A stretch of 64,000 nt of DNA from Hymenopus coronatus (GCA_030762935.1 CM060884.1:70867696-70931695); one strand, 5' to 3'; numbered from the stretch's first letter, positions 44,263 to 56,915 are shown. Notes: generated by a model from the letters alone, not told the origin. Made by a program: numbers and translations.

Positions 44263-45092
44263 AATACAAGATTTAACATAGGTGCTTATTAAACATTGAA
44301 AATATTTATTTATTTTGAGTAAAATTTACAATTATTTGCTTGCATTGGCACCACGCTGTTATTACAGGTTCAAGATGATAATGTTCTAGATATGTATACC
44401 TCTACCTCGAAGCGTATTATTTGTATCACTAGTTTCAGATGAAACTGGAAATTTTATTTAAACTAATTAATTGATTAATTTAAAATATTAGATTTGTAAT
44501 GCCATATTTATTTCATTATTTCCAATGCTTATTTAAGCACATATGGCCTTATAAATAATTGCCGTTGTATAAGTCCTTGAAAATGGCAACTTCTTTCTAA
44601 TAGTTATTATATTTTAATTTATTATTGTCGTGCGAATAACATTGCATAATACACATGTGCAAATGTTTTTCTCGATTGTCATGTGGTTATGAAACTTGTA
44701 TACGCCTTGTTTCATAAAATCTACCCTCGATTAAAAGTCGACGGCTTTGCAAACTTGCACCATAAATATTTGTGTAATGCTAACCATTTGCCACATATTA
44801 CTCGTTATTTTTTAAAATGTTCCAATATTTGTACTTTTCTCAACCGGGAAATCGTTATTCATGTTCATCTGGACATTCAAAGACAATGTAATTTCAAGGT
44901 AATCACACAGCGACCAAGCTCCTAAAAGATCGGACTATTGATTTACCGTATTGCATTCCCTTATTTTCCTTGTAATTAGTAATAATTGTAATTAGTAATA
45001 AGACATTGTCTGTTAATCACGATGAGCATGAAGTAGAGCTTTTGTAAGAATATATTGTTGAAAAATAGTTGCGAATGTAACACATCAACATT
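44263..45092. other. Unassigned AT-rich stretch ending in an old PalHINE copy
   Basis: 44263-44760 shows nothing recognisable. About 44770-45092 is a strongly diverged + PalHINE (TTTGCAAACTTGC interior, AGTAATAAGACATTGTCTG, terminus GCGAATGTAACACATCAACA). Confidence 0.5.
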
Positions 45093-45743
<651 letters not shown>

Positions 45744-45825
45744 TAACCTCAATTAAATTCGCAATACAATCACATTTGCAGGGAAAGCTAAAGCTTATAG
45801 TTTATAAAGACTTTTATTTCTACAG

Positions 45826-45936
45826 GTGAATGGCGAAGTACGAGAAAATGGTTTGGATGTTGATATAACAGCAACGTCAAAGGCTCTAGGAGAGTTGCAA
45901 TTTGAAGAAGAGGAAGACGAAGCATATTATAACAAG
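45826..45936 (+). CDS. Upf1: Upf1 exon 2 (codons 63-99)
   Basis: The acceptor TTCTACAG precedes VNGEVRENGLDVDITATSKA and an acidic stretch LQFEEEEDEAYYNK. The donor is AAG|GTATGT. Length is 111 nt, phase 0 on both sides. The acidic linker precedes the Cys/His-rich domain, as in other animal UPF1 proteins. Confidence 0.95.
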
Positions 45937-46035
45937 GTATGTTTCACTGTTTTGATATTATGTTTGGAACATTATAAATAGAATGAGATAATTTGTCACT
46001 GTATATTTTGTGTTATTGATGTGATTTGGTTACAG

Positions 46036-46185
46036 GATTTACCGGAATTTGCCTGCAAATATTGCGGAATTCATGACCCAAGTTGCGTTGTTATGTGTAA
46101 CGTGTGCAAAAAATGGTTCTGTAATGGTCGTGGCAATACATCTGGTTCACATATTATTAATCATCTTGTGAGAGCCAAGCACAAG
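46036..46185 (+). CDS. Upf1: Upf1 exon 3 (codons 100-149), start of Cys/His-rich domain
   Basis: Encodes the first zinc-binding module of the CH domain, which binds UPF2 and restrains the helicase. The ligands are seen as CKYC, HDPSC, CNVC, FCN, H-x3-H and KHK (residues about 106-149). The CNVCKKW segment has a second Cys, a position I recall as varying between UPF1 homologues. Acceptor TTACAG|GAT, donor AAG|GTAAAT, 150 nt, phase 0. The next exon lies about 14.9 kb downstream. Confidence 0.96.
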
Positions 46186-46632
46186 GTAAATCAATTTATT
46201 TTTAATATCAATTACACCTTTGGGTAAAACTAGTGTAAATAGTGTTAGGTTTAAAAGAGCAGCTAATATGGACAAAATTGCAAGTTTATTTCACCTATGT
46301 GCTATCTACAATTAGAACTTCTGAAAATTTTGATTTTGAGAAACTATAAAATAAAACCACAATTTTTGGATAGTACTTCTATAGTGATAGAAAGTTAAAC
46401 TAAACGTTTGTGTTAAGTTCTCAGAAGAATTTCTAAGCATATCTTATTGCTGGCTTTGATACAAGTGCAGACGTAACACGGCATAAGCGCAAGTGTGAGA
46501 TAAGGCCATTCACAACGTAGTCATGAGCATAACACAAGAAGTTGGCACAGGTTTCTAGAGCTGTAAATTACATACATACAGATATCTTCCAAGCACTCCA
46601 AAGTTTAAAATTTAATAACATATCCAACAATA

Positions 46633-46913
46633 AATGTAAATGGCGTGTTATTTATGGATGCTCTTTAACTACTGTGGTTCTCAGCGTCCCATTCTAAATT
46701 TTGTTAATTTTGCTCAGAGGCCTCTCTCTCAGGCTTGAGGTTCTTTTACGTGCCATAAATCTACAATGTGGGACCAACGGCTTTACTTCCCTTCTGAAGG
46801 AAGCCATACTAAAGATTTTTACACCCGAAAAAATCCATCATCCTTTGCCGGGTTTGAACCCACGACCTTGGGTATATGAAGTTAGCGTGGTAACCATTAC
46901 ACCATGGAGGGCG
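46633..46913 (-). mobile_element. SINE1, tRNA-derived, copy 5 (Upf1 intron 3)
   Basis: Complete reverse copy flanked by a perfect 15-bp target duplication ACATATCCAACAATA (46618-46632 and 46914-46928). Confidence 0.95.
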
Positions 46914-46928
46914 ACATATCCAACAATA

Positions 46929-47931
46929 CTGTATAAGAAAATTCACTCAATATTTTATAAATAGGTTATTAAAATTGCATACTAACAACTGACACCCAGG
47001 CAGTGACATCACAATAATTGCTCATTCAAAATTATTGAAAATAGTACAAGCATAGAGACTGCAGGAAGTGATAAAGCTACACATTTAATAAACTAATAAT
47101 TATCTCTCTGTGTCTTAGATTTATGAGAACCAAGAAATCTAGACACAGATGATAATTACTTCCATTTAATCAAGACTGTCATAACCTCTTGAGGGAAATT
47201 AGAGATGGTGTGGCACTGCACGGCTGGCCATGTACAGCAGGCCCTCTAAAATCTTGCATAATTATGAAATGCAGAATTCATAAGCAATGTATAGAGAAAA
47301 GAAGCAGAATTCCTCCTCTTTGCATGCAACGCAAGGATAAAGTTTGGAATTTGCAAACTCTTGTATTGCATAGCATCTTGTGTGTTTCTATTTGAATGCT
47401 TACATTAAAATAATTTGAGTGCAAAGTCTTGCATTACATTACGTCTGCACTTGCATCTCATTGTGAATTTAGCATAATAAGTCAAACTCTTATAGAAGCA
47501 TTTTGTCACAAATGGGTATTCTCCCCGTCTTGTCACCCGACTTTCAGTACACACCTTCCTGGTAGATGTTGCTTATGTCATCTATTAAAATTGAGGTCCC
47601 AAGTTCTAAAGCACAGGAGAGGGATGTGTTTAGTAGAGGAGTGGAGCAATGGTTGCAACTGCGGAGCAATGAGAGGACATAGCTAAGAGATCTGCACAAC
47701 TAAAGTTCCAATCATCCACAGCATATCTAAGGGAACTCATCGCTCCTTATTTTAGGTTGGCAATGTGGCATGTGTTCATTGCTTCTTACAGTAATTTTCT
47801 CCACAAAAGAAAGCATTATATTTAGTGTGGGTTATTGGCTCCGGAGGTGTGACTTCTTCTGACTCAAATATGGAGATAATTAAATCATTATTTCATTGTC
47901 TTAATATTTAAATCTGCAATCAATTTGTGAC
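46929..47931. other. Upf1 intron 3 sequence, unassigned
   Basis: AT-rich intronic sequence. Two open frames of 68-85 codons (47189-47395 and 47429-47686) show no recognisable domain and no flanking splice pattern that joins them to Upf1. Confidence 0.5.
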
Positions 47932-48115
47932 CTATGGCCGAGTGGTTAGACCATCGTATCTCACCTAGATGGCTTGGGTTTGATCCCATGCAGAGAAGGG
48001 GCAGGTTTTTTTCCTGTTCCCCTGTCATCACGTTCCACTGCTGCTACATCTTCATTCCATATATCATCATTGTCATCGCCTGCAGTACCATGGTAGTAAA
48101 AGTGAGCATTAGGCA
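47932..48115 (+). mobile_element. SINE3-like, tRNA-derived, copy 3
   Basis: The head ATGGCCGAGTGGTTAGACCA with B-box-like GGGTTTGATCCC is a Leu/Ser-type tRNA relic. The body (GCCTGCAGTACCATGG, AGGCACTATAAAAAC) differs from the other SINE3 copies, so it may be a sister family. Confidence 0.65.
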
Positions 48116-48303
48116 CTATAAAAACAGTTTGGAAGGGATTCCGTCACAGACATACTGATATTACTAAATTTAGAACTCTTAAGCTAATAAAACCAACTTA
48201 GTTATTGGTCTTACTAAATACAAGGGAAAACCAATAAGTATCTGCAATCCATTTTTATAATTTATTCCAAAAAGAGTACACACTTTATATTCATACTATT
48301 TTT

Positions 48304-49134
48304 ACTTTCTCTATACGCACTATGTACATAGTGTATAGAGAAGGTATTGCACTCCACTCAAAAATTCAATACCTAGATTACACCGGAAATATATGTTTTA
48401 GGGTCCCCAATATTCAAAAAAAGCATTTTCACAAAAAGGTCTGTGAACACGATAACTCAAAAACGAAAAGTCTGTAAAATACCAAACTTGGTATTTAAGT
48501 TTAGTATCTTCCAGAGATGCGACACAAAGATTTTGAGAAAAATCCTCCCATCCCCAACTACCCTTTACTTGGAAATGTTTTCGAAAATTTTGATTCTCTC
48601 AAGAATGGCTCTAACGATTTTGATTAAAATTTCATATATTAAAGATATTTACCTGGCAAATAAAATGTATATCTTGAATTTTCTGGGAATAGCCTCTGAA
48701 GAGTAGTTTATTCTGGATGAATTTTACTGAATTTTGAATAACTGCTAAACTGTAAGAGATGGACAAAACTTACTACAAAAAAAAATGTAGAGCACCTTAA
48801 AAGACACAATGTATGTTATATGCATTTTTTTCGTGGAGTTAGTTGTTTTTGAGGCATTCCTTATTTTTGGTTTCTGCTATGAAAAACTTATTCTTTTTTC
48901 ATGCAGGAAGTTGTCAACTCCTATCCATACAAACAAAGGAACTTCATTGACATAGCAACCAGCTTTTGACTATTACTTTAACCTATGGTAGTCCCTTATT
49001 TCGCTTCAACTTACAAGGAAGTAAGTAATAAGACTATTTTTTTCTGATGAGCATTAAGTAAATAGAAGTATAAGCTTTTTAAGAATAATTTGTTGCAGGG
49101 ATATAGAGAAAGTCAGCGAATGGTACACATCAGA
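48304..49134 (+). mobile_element. PalHINE, full length (831 bp), Upf1 intron 3
   Basis: Palindrome to right-end repeat and CACATCAGA. The microsatellite is lost (GGTCTGTGAACACG). A mariner relic begins right after the T tract. Confidence 0.94.
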
Positions 49135-49138
49135 TTTT

Positions 49139-49575
49139 TCAACATAGTCGCGCTGTTTGTTAATGCACAGGGTCCACTGTTTCACAAGTTTTCTGATACC
49201 CTCTACAAAAAAAGGTTTTTGTTACACAGCAAGCCACGTATGCTGCATCCTTCATCTGTTGATTGGAATTGAATCGAGGGGCTCTTATAGCTTTGCTTTC
49301 TGGTTTGAAATGGTGAACCCACGGTTCATCTCCAGTGATTAAATGTTTCACCTTGGTTAGCATGACGGTCCAGTAGTGCTGGCAGATCCGTACATGATTG
49401 CACTTATGCTCTTTTGTGAGTTGGTTTTGGTACCTACCTCAAAAAGACTGCAAAAGTTAAACCTGTTGTACATGATTTCATATGCAGAACCACAATAATG
49501 TGCAACTGGTTTCTTCAATAGTGGCATCCGCAATGCTGCAGATAGATGCTGCATTGTTCACCATCCATCACTCTC
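49139..49575 (-). pseudogene. Decayed mariner-family transposase with internal deletion
   Basis: The - strand frame at 49363-49160 reads KVKHLITGDEPWVHHFKPES, the first catalytic Asp region of mariner transposases (GDETWVHH, with T changed to P). It then jumps to a C-terminal-like tail (GYQK, CETVDPVH, ending near 49145). An upstream piece (about 49550-49380) matches the KEHK-x-x-RV-x-IC segment in another frame. Frameshifts and the internal deletion make it dead. Confidence 0.65.
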
Positions 49576-49593
49576 AGGCGAACCCTTTTGAGC

Positions 49594-49883
49594 TTATTAC
49601 GTAACTAATTTGAATCAAATATGGACACTATAGTTTCACTTAGTTTTTTCCCAGATGCATTTCAAAGATGTATCTTCATCGTTGGCAGGTGTTTGGCTGG
49701 ACTCAGAAGGGAGATTATATTCGTAATTTCCTCTGTCCAGCCATCTGCACTTTTTTTTTTATTTTTTTTTTTTTTTTTTTATTTTTTATTTTATTTATTT
49801 ATTTATTTATTTATTTAAAGGTAATCTTAAGGTGTTGTCTGCCAGTGGTATTTCAAATTTGACTCAAATTAGTTACGTAATAA
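49594..49883. mobile_element. MITE-like element with 27-bp terminal inverted repeats (290 bp)
   Basis: TTATTACGTAACTAATTTGA (49594 onward) is repeated in inverse orientation ending at 49883, with one mismatch in 27 bases. The inside contains a long T/TTTA-rich tract (49751-49816). No coding capacity. The family is not recognised. Confidence 0.6.
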
Positions 49884-50186
49884 ATTAAGTTTCACTATAT
49901 AAAAATCACACCTTGTTGATACCCTTTGAACTGTTCATTCCACTGGTAAACACTTTGTTGTGGCACAACATTGTTCCCGTATTGTGCTATGAATCTCTGC
50001 TCCTGGTATGCCCTCGGTCTACAAAAACGGATTACGGTACGTTGCTCTTCCCTGGTGTGGCAAGTCCATCTTTATGGCACAACAGGGCAAGCTGTACTGA
50101 TCTGAATAATGTTGAAACCGACCACAGACACAGCCAATAGTGCCATCTAGGGGTTGGTGAGCACACTATGCTATACAGCCAAAGCA
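49884..50186. other. Upf1 intron 3 sequence, unassigned
   Basis: Non-repeat sequence without recognisable features. Confidence 0.4.
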
Positions 50187-50301
50187 AATAATAACACTCT
50201 TTCTGCCAATTTTTCTTGATTAGTATTAATAGAAGAATAACCATTTTAACAATAATTTACTGTAAGATGTAGAGAAAGTCATGTGAATGGAACACATCAG
50301 A
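50187..50301 (+). mobile_element. PalHINE right-end fragment
   Basis: CTGCCAATTTTTCTTGATTAG to the intact hairpin terminus CACATCAGA. Confidence 0.85.
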
Positions 50302-50612
50302 TTTTTTTTTATTTCATTGTTGCACATTATGTGTAAATTTCATATTATCACATAATTATTATTCTTTGCTGGAGATTTGAAATCCAGGAAGTTGGTAAAC
50401 ATGTAAATGCTTTTACTGATCATCATCCAAGGCTACCTTGATGACCTTAACTCACTATACTGAATGTGTCAGGTGCACCAAAGAGAGTGGCGATTTTAAT
50501 TCTCAATTATTTCTGATGCATGTGTCTATTCAGCTACAGATACTCCAAATTAGTCATGTGCGGAATATCCCCCCTTCCCCCAAATTACTTTGTTTTAATG
50601 TCGCACATTTTT
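50302..50612. other. Upf1 intron 3 sequence, unassigned
   Basis: Non-repeat AT-rich sequence. Nothing recognised. Confidence 0.4.
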
Positions 50613-51105
50613 ACTTTCTCTATCTTCGTATGTACAATAAACATAGGGATAGAGAAGTATTGTATTCCATCCAAAAATTTGATGCCAAGATTTCACCGGA
50701 AATACATTTTTAGGATGCCCTGAATCCAAAAAAAGCAATTTTCAGAAATAGATCCGTGTGTGTGTGTCGGGGCAGCATAGCTAAAAAATGGTTAAATATC
50801 AAACTTCGTAATTAAGTTTGGTATCTTCCAAGGATGCGACACAACTTATGTCATACATTTTTTTTTGTTTTTTTTTTTTTTTGTGAAGCTTACCGTTTTA
50901 GTGGCATTCCTTGTTATTAGTTTCAATTGCAAAGTACTTATACTTTTCTCAGAAGGAAGTGTCCATTTTTCTTTTGTTCTACTCCTGGCCAAGCAAAGAA
51001 GTGATTTGCAATGACAACGTATATCGACAGCTTTTAAAACCTTTAGACTATCACTTTAGCCTAGTGCACTCCCTTAGTTCCAGTCTGTTTATAAGGAACT
51101 AACTT
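50613..51105 (+). mobile_element. PalHINE with internal deletion, right end missing
   Basis: Variant palindrome (TATCTTCGTATGTACAATAA). The arm and start of the interior run to GGATGCGACAC, then jump to ACTTATGTCATAC. The copy ends at ATAAGGAACTAA. Confidence 0.85.
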
Positions 51106-51340
51106 GCTTCGTTGACACTTACATGCTGATTAACATCAGAAAAAACTGATAACAATGGAAACGGTACTCTGTTGTCGCACAATGATTGTTTAAACACTGG
51201 AAATGACACTTATTGGCATGTGGCGGGTTCTTTATTGTTTCCTAAAGAAAGCAATACCTATGCACAGACATGTGAGGCTGAATACAAGTATGTTATACTG
51301 AATAGGATGGCAGGTGGAAATGTTTGTGGCCCATATTTTT

Positions 51341-52190
51341 GTACCTTGTACATGGTGTATAGAGAAGGTGTTGCATTCCACCCAAAAATTCAATACCAAG
51401 ATTTCACCAGAAATTCATGTTTTGGGTCCCCCCTGAATCCCAAAAAAAGCTTTTTTTAGAAAAATGTCCATGTGTGTGTGTGTGTGTCTGTGTGAGGGCA
51501 GCATAGCTCAAAAACAAAAAGACCATTAAATACCAAACTTGGTATTTAAGTTTGACATCATCCAAGAATGCGACACAAATATTTTCGTGAAAATCCCCCC
51601 ACCCCAAACTACGCTTTATATGGAACTTTTTTTGAAAATTTTGATTTTCTCAAAAATGGCTCTTAATGGTTTTGATTAAAATATAGTATATTAAAGATAT
51701 TTACCTGATAAATAAAATATATATCTTGAATTTTCTGGGAATAGCCTCTGAAGACTAATTTATTCTGGATAAGATTTTGCATAGCTGCTAAACTGTAAGA
51801 GAGGGACAAATACTTACCACACAAAAAAATGTAGAGCATGATAAAACACACCATTTATGTTATATAAATTTTTTTCGTGGTGTTGATTGTTTTTGAGATA
51901 TTCCTTATTTCTGGATTCAGCTTTTAAAAAACTTATATTTTTCTCATATAGGAATTTTGTCAACTCCTGTCCATACAAACAAAGAAACTTCAGTCACATA
52001 GCAACCAGCTTTTGACTATCACTGTAACCTATAGTACTTCCTTATTTCACTTCTACTTACAAGGAGGCAAGTAATAAGAGCGTTTCTGATAATCTTTTCT
52101 GGATTGGAATGAAGTAAACAGAAGCATAAGCTTTTTAACAATAATTTGAGCAGAGATGTAGAGAAAGTCATGTGAATGGAACATATCAGA
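51341..52190 (+). mobile_element. PalHINE, nearly full length (850 bp)
   Basis: Starts in the middle of the palindrome (GTACATGGTGTATAGAG). TG microsatellite at 51471-51490. Right end intact. Confidence 0.92.
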
Positions 52191-52696
52191 ATTTTCTTTA
52201 TTTCCCCCTCTTCCTCAGATACCAAGGCAAATACCAGGTTGAATATTTAATACCAGACATAAAGTTCCACTTTCAATCTAAAACAGTAGCAGCAACTGAA
52301 AATAGATGGTAATTGCGATTGCACTGCCATCTACCCACAGATGGTTTAAGCAGTGGACTGGATGGCACCCTAACATATCTGCTTGTTGTAGAGCTTAGTT
52401 ATAGGTATGGTGTATGGACATGAGACCTAGACCCTTTTTACTGGATGAATTTGTCCTGACGTAAACAAAGCCCAAAATGTACTCCTCCAACTTCTTGCTC
52501 TGATTGGAGGGGTAATGGGACTACTTTCATAACCACTTGGTGCAAAGGGAGATGTATGATTGGAGCCTTGGAACTGTCATATCTTTTCTTGTACTCATTC
52601 TTATTGTTCTTCATAGGATAGTTTAGAAGCATGGTACTGATTAGATAAGTCGCATATAGCACTCCAAACTAAAGAGATAAATAAGAACAATAAAAA
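52191..52696. other. Upf1 intron 3 sequence, unassigned
   Basis: Non-repeat sequence. A 74-codon - strand frame (52438-52662) has no recognisable domain. Confidence 0.4.
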
Positions 52697-53814
52697 TCTG
52701 ATGTGTTCCATTCACATGACTTACTCTACATCTGCAACAAATTATTGTTAAAAAGCTTATGCTTCTTTTTACTTCATGCTAATTGAGAAAAAATTAGCAG
52801 ATAGTCTTATCACTTGCTTCCTTGAAACGAAATAAGGGAGTGCCATAGGTTAAAGTGTCGCCCTCCGTGGTGTGATGGTTACCATGCTAACTTCATATAC
52901 CCAAGGTCACGGGTTCAAACCCAGCGGAGGACGATGGATTTTTTCGGGCGTAAAAATCCTTAGCATGGCTTCCTTCGGAAGGGAAGTAAAACTGTGGGTC
53001 CCGTGTAGTATATTTACAGCACGTAAAAGAACCTCAAGCCTGATAAGAGAGGCCTCTGAGCAAAATTAAGCGGTCTTTGATGCCCAATATAGAATGGGAA
53101 CCAAAGCAGTTAAAGAGCGTCCATAAATAACAGGCCATTTCATTTCATAGGTTAAAGTGTTAGTCAAAAGCTGGTTGCTGTGTGACTGAAGTTCCTTTGT
53201 TTGTATGGACAGGCATTGACAAATTCCTGTATGAGAAAATTTTAAGTTTTTCAAAGTTAAAACAAAAAACAAGGAATATCTCGAAGACGATCAACTACAC
53301 GAAAAAAATTGTGTTTTAACGTGTTTACATTTTTTTTTTTTTGTGGTAAGCTTTTGTTCATCTCTTACGGATTAGCAGCTTTGCAAAACGCCTTAAAATT
53401 CATCCAGAATAAAGAGTCTTCAGAGGCTATTCCCAAAAAATTCAAGATATACATATCTTTAATATACGATATTTTAATCAAAATCTTTGGCCATTTTTGA
53501 GAAAATCTAAATTTTCGAAAAAAGTTCCTGTAAAGGGTAGTTGGGGGTGGAGGGATTTTCTTGAAAAGCTTCGTACCCATCCTTGGAAGATACCAAGCCT
53601 AAATACCAAGTTTGGTTTTTAACAGTCTTTTCGTTTTTGAGCTATTCTGCCCATAGACACACACACGGACATGTTTCTAAGAATTATTTTTTTTTTTTTT
53701 TTTTATTCAGGGGGTCTCTAAACATATATTTCTGGTGAAATCGTGGTATGGAATTTTTGGGTGCATTACAATACCTTCTCTATACTCTATGTACATAGTA
53801 CGTGTGGAGAAAGT
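52697..53814 (-). mobile_element. PalHINE, full length, interrupted by SINE1
   Basis: TCTGATGTGTTCC to GGAGAAAGT. SINE1 copy 6 sits at 52859-53145 within it. Without the SINE and one target duplication the element is about 816 bp. Confidence 0.94.
52859..53145 (+). mobile_element. SINE1, tRNA-derived, copy 6
   Basis: Complete copy with a perfect 15-bp target duplication CATAGGTTAAAGTGT (52844-52858 and 53146-53160) made from PalHINE sequence. This insertion therefore post-dates the PalHINE. The head starts CGCCCTCCGTGGTGTGATGG. Confidence 0.96.
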
Positions 53815-53990
53815 TATAGCCTATCCTTAAAAATAGTTTAAAGAAGCTATGTAAAAATAAATTATAGTGAATAAAGAAAGTCATATGAGTGTAAAACAGA
53901 ATTTTTCGTGCAGGTTATGTATTGTGGGCTTGCACTCATGCCATTGGATACTGTTGATTGCCAGAGCAATTTCTGTGTTGATTAATTTTC

Positions 53991-54860
53991 ACTTTCTTTA
54001 GCACGTGTGTACAACGTACATAGCAGATAAAAAAAGGTGTTTTATTCCACCCAAAAATTTGATATAGAGATTTTGCCAGAAATACTTATTTTGAGATCCC
54101 CTGAATACAAAAAGAACACTCTTATAAAAATGTCCATGTGTGTGTCTGTGGACAGCATAGTTTAAAAACAAAAAAATTGTTAAATTCAAAGTTGGCATTT
54201 ATGTTCAGTACCTTCCAATGATGTGACCCAATCATTTTTAAGAAAATTTCCTGACCCCCAACTACCCTTTACATGGAACATTTTTCAAAACTTTTGGTTT
54301 TCTCAAAAATGGCCCCAATAATTTTGGTTAAAATACCACCTCTTTAAGATATTTTCATGACAAATGGAACTTATATCTTGAATTTTCTGGAAATAACTTC
54401 TGAAGAATTCTGGATGACTTAAGTATAACTGGTATACTGTAAGAGACAAAAACTTATAACTATAACTCCATGGCACGACAACTCATGGGGAACCTTGACC
54501 TACTGCATCCCCCATTTCGGTCCAGGTCATGGATGGGGTGCAGAATTGGAGGGTGAGACGAGGCCAGTGCCTTGAGCCCTCCCCCCGGCCAGTTAATGTG
54601 GTTCTCATGACCTGGAGCCGGTACTTCTCCATCAAGTAGCCCCTCAATTGGCCCCCCAGGGACCTTACGAGGCTGAGTGCACCCTGGGCCAGGTCTCCCA
54701 GCGGGAGGAAAATCCCCACGCCAGTACTGGGGATCGAACCCAGGTCTCCCACTTGGTAAGCAGCTGCGCTACCACCGCGATAAGGAGACGACCAAGACAA
54801 AAACTTACCATACAAAAAATATACACCTTGTCATGCATTTTTTTTAATTTATTTATGTGA
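53991..54860 (+). mobile_element. PalHINE, diverged, interrupted by SINE4, right end missing
   Basis: Variant palindrome (GCACGTGTGTACAACGTAC). The interior runs to AGACAAAAACTTA, where SINE4 is inserted. It resumes after 54794 and breaks off near 54860. Confidence 0.85.
54457..54794 (-). mobile_element. SINE4, tRNA-derived (338 bp)
   Basis: The - strand head GGTGGTAGCGCAGCTGCTTA and B box GGGTTCGATCCC form a tRNA-like promoter. The body is markedly GC-richer than its surroundings. A 13-bp target duplication AGACAAAAACTTA (54444-54456 and 54795-54807) proves insertion into the PalHINE. Confidence 0.9.
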
Positions 54861-55320
54861 ATGGAAATTGGCATTTGTCAATGAACCTAAGAATGAGGTG
54901 GAGTGTTTCTGGTATATCAAAAGTGTTGCCTCGACTCAAATTGCTTTGCAGATTAGAAATGTGTGTAACAATGTACTACTCTGCTTACTGCTGTGGATTT
55001 TGAAATCTCAAAAAAATGTCCAGCTCCAATTAGTATACTTCCACATATTAGCTCAAACAAGAGCATATTTTTGACAAAAGGGGATTGCTATTGAATTATA
55101 AAGCGATACTTTATATTGGGTGTTCCAGTGGGCTTAATTAATTATAATCTGCATTGAAATTGAAATCTTTAAATATGCTAAGAAGCTTATGACAGTGATG
55201 TGATTAAATTAAAAACAAAAGAATTTGAGTTATTTGCGTATTCTATCGCACAAGAGAGTACACAAGACCTACCCCTCCAAACAAAAAATTGGGAATTTAT
55301 GAAATTAAATGCTCACACTA

Positions 55321-55323
<3 letters not shown>
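54861..55323. other. Upf1 intron 3 sequence, unassigned
   Basis: AT-rich, no recognised element. Confidence 0.4.

Positions 55324-55379
<56 letters not shown>
55323..55379. repeat. (AT)n microsatellite
   Basis: About 28 AT units without interruption. Confidence 0.97.
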
Positions 55380-55381
<2 letters not shown>

Positions 55382-55645
55382 AATGACAAAGAGAACTTTG
55401 GAAACCAGATGAGAAATCTAAAATACAAGCAAACAAAAACCAGCAGCTGTCTATTATTTATTTACATCAGGACACGAAATCACACTGGATGTAAGACTGT
55501 TAAAACCAGCGTATAAACCCATAGAATTAAGTGTCTGGGAGAAGATCTACATCATGAGGAAAAAGAGCCATATCATGAATTTTGATTTACCACCATACAG
55601 CAACCTTTGGAAGTTCATAGATCCAACAATAGATGCCTCCGCAAG
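55380..55645 (+). pseudogene. Possible Penelope-like element relic (GIY-YIG-like piece)
   Basis: Directly after the AT repeat the frame reads IGMTKRTLETR, resembling the VGxTxRxLxTR motif of the GIY-YIG nuclease in Penelope-like elements. In the other two frames the following 200 bp read SAVYYLFTSGHEITLDVRLL and KPIELSVWEKIYIMRKKSHI (WEKIYI, as near the end of such proteins). All are short and frameshifted, so the assignment is tentative. Confidence 0.4.
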
Positions 55646-55740
55646 TGAAACATCACCACCCTCTCATCATTGTCGCCTACGAAGCAACATTTAGTCGGAA
55701 TGAAGGGTTAAGAATGGGAACAAGTGTTCCCAAAACTGGT

Positions 55741-56099
55741 CCCAGTAAGTAATTACTAAATGATGTTTATGTTACAAAAACTGACTCATTCTTTTGTTTT
55801 TAATATAATCTGCATGCTTACATGACTTGTGTGTCATTGCATTGATGCACAAAGTCAAGATTTGCAATGGATGTCAGTAGATTACCATTGATTTCGATAC
55901 ATGTCACTGTTTGCCTTGTTCCCCATTGTCAAATAACCTTTAAAATGAAATACACAATTCTACAGAACTGTGAAGAATTAATCTCTTGCCAATTTGCTAT
56001 TACCACATAGAGCTTACTGCTGTGATTATGGTGTTTGTTTTGATCAGGATCATCATAAAGTTCTAAGGTTAGTGAAGAAGCTGGAATGAACTGGTTAGT
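55741..56099. other. Upf1 intron 3 sequence, unassigned
   Basis: Non-repeat sequence without recognisable features. Confidence 0.4.
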
Positions 56100-56870
56100 T
56101 AGTCAAAAAGGCAAGCATCATCCACCATCATTACTGTCACAGTGCTCTGAAGATATTTGTGAGCGATTGCTTTGCTTCCCACAAAAATCTTTACCCCATC
56201 TGTCACAAGAGATCAACTATTCGGTAATGATGTGCTAAGAGCAGCAAAGTATGCAAAACTCTGCCATAAAGTGGCAGCAGTACCGACAAAATGAAGCATG
56301 CACGTACTACCATTCCTCAACTTTTTAGAAAGAAACCAAGACATACTGAAAGTGATGTGGCGCACTAATGAAGCTTGGTTTCATATCACAGGCTACTAAA
56401 TTCTCAGAGCACAAAGATATGCACATCGGAAAATGCTCATATGCACCATGAGACATCAATTCATCCACAAAAGGTTGGAGTGCAGTGTGCAATATACGAT
56501 CCCAGGGTCATTTTCCAATTTGTGTATATGGGATGTCTGTAAGAGCATTTTCACAGTATTCATGGAGCAGCTAGATGGCATCAAACTTATACAGAGATAT
56601 TTTTGAAGGATGGGCTTTCATCGAGAACCACATTATCTTAAAAGGTTTGTGGCCTCCAAGATCACCAGACTTGACGTCAGCAGAATTTTTTAATTTATTG
56701 GTGGGGACATATTGAGGAAAGATTCTACAAAAGCATACAATAACCATCCAGGATCTCTGGACATCACAGCTGAAATAAAGCCATGTTCAGACTTGTATCT
56801 GAAAACATGATGAAAAGGACAAGAGTGTTTCTCTGGAAATAGAGGGGATACTTCCAGCACATGTAACTGT
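56100..56870 (+). pseudogene. Decayed DDE transposase (Tc1/mariner-like superfamily)
   Basis: Pieces in several + frames follow the order of the family. TNEAWFHITGY (about 56368-56400, canonically TDEAWF) carries the first acidic site. A piece corresponding to the H-x2-KVGVWCA segment follows (about 56460-56500), then WPPRSPDLTSAEFF (about 56650-56695), near the last acidic site. Many stops and frameshifts. It is related in motif order to the relic at 32090-32560. Confidence 0.65.
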
Positions 56871-56915
56871 TATTTCTCCCAGACGTTAACCCTCATTTAC
56901 ATGGTACATTTATTT

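Noticed and set aside
51172..51459. 95-codon frame as a gene
   Set aside because: Its second half is PalHINE arm, the first half has no recognisable domain, and no promoter or splice signals were evident.
55320..55380. Tyr-Ile repeat protein segment
   Set aside because: Translation of the (AT)n microsatellite. Only the short sequence after it was kept, as a tentative Penelope relic.
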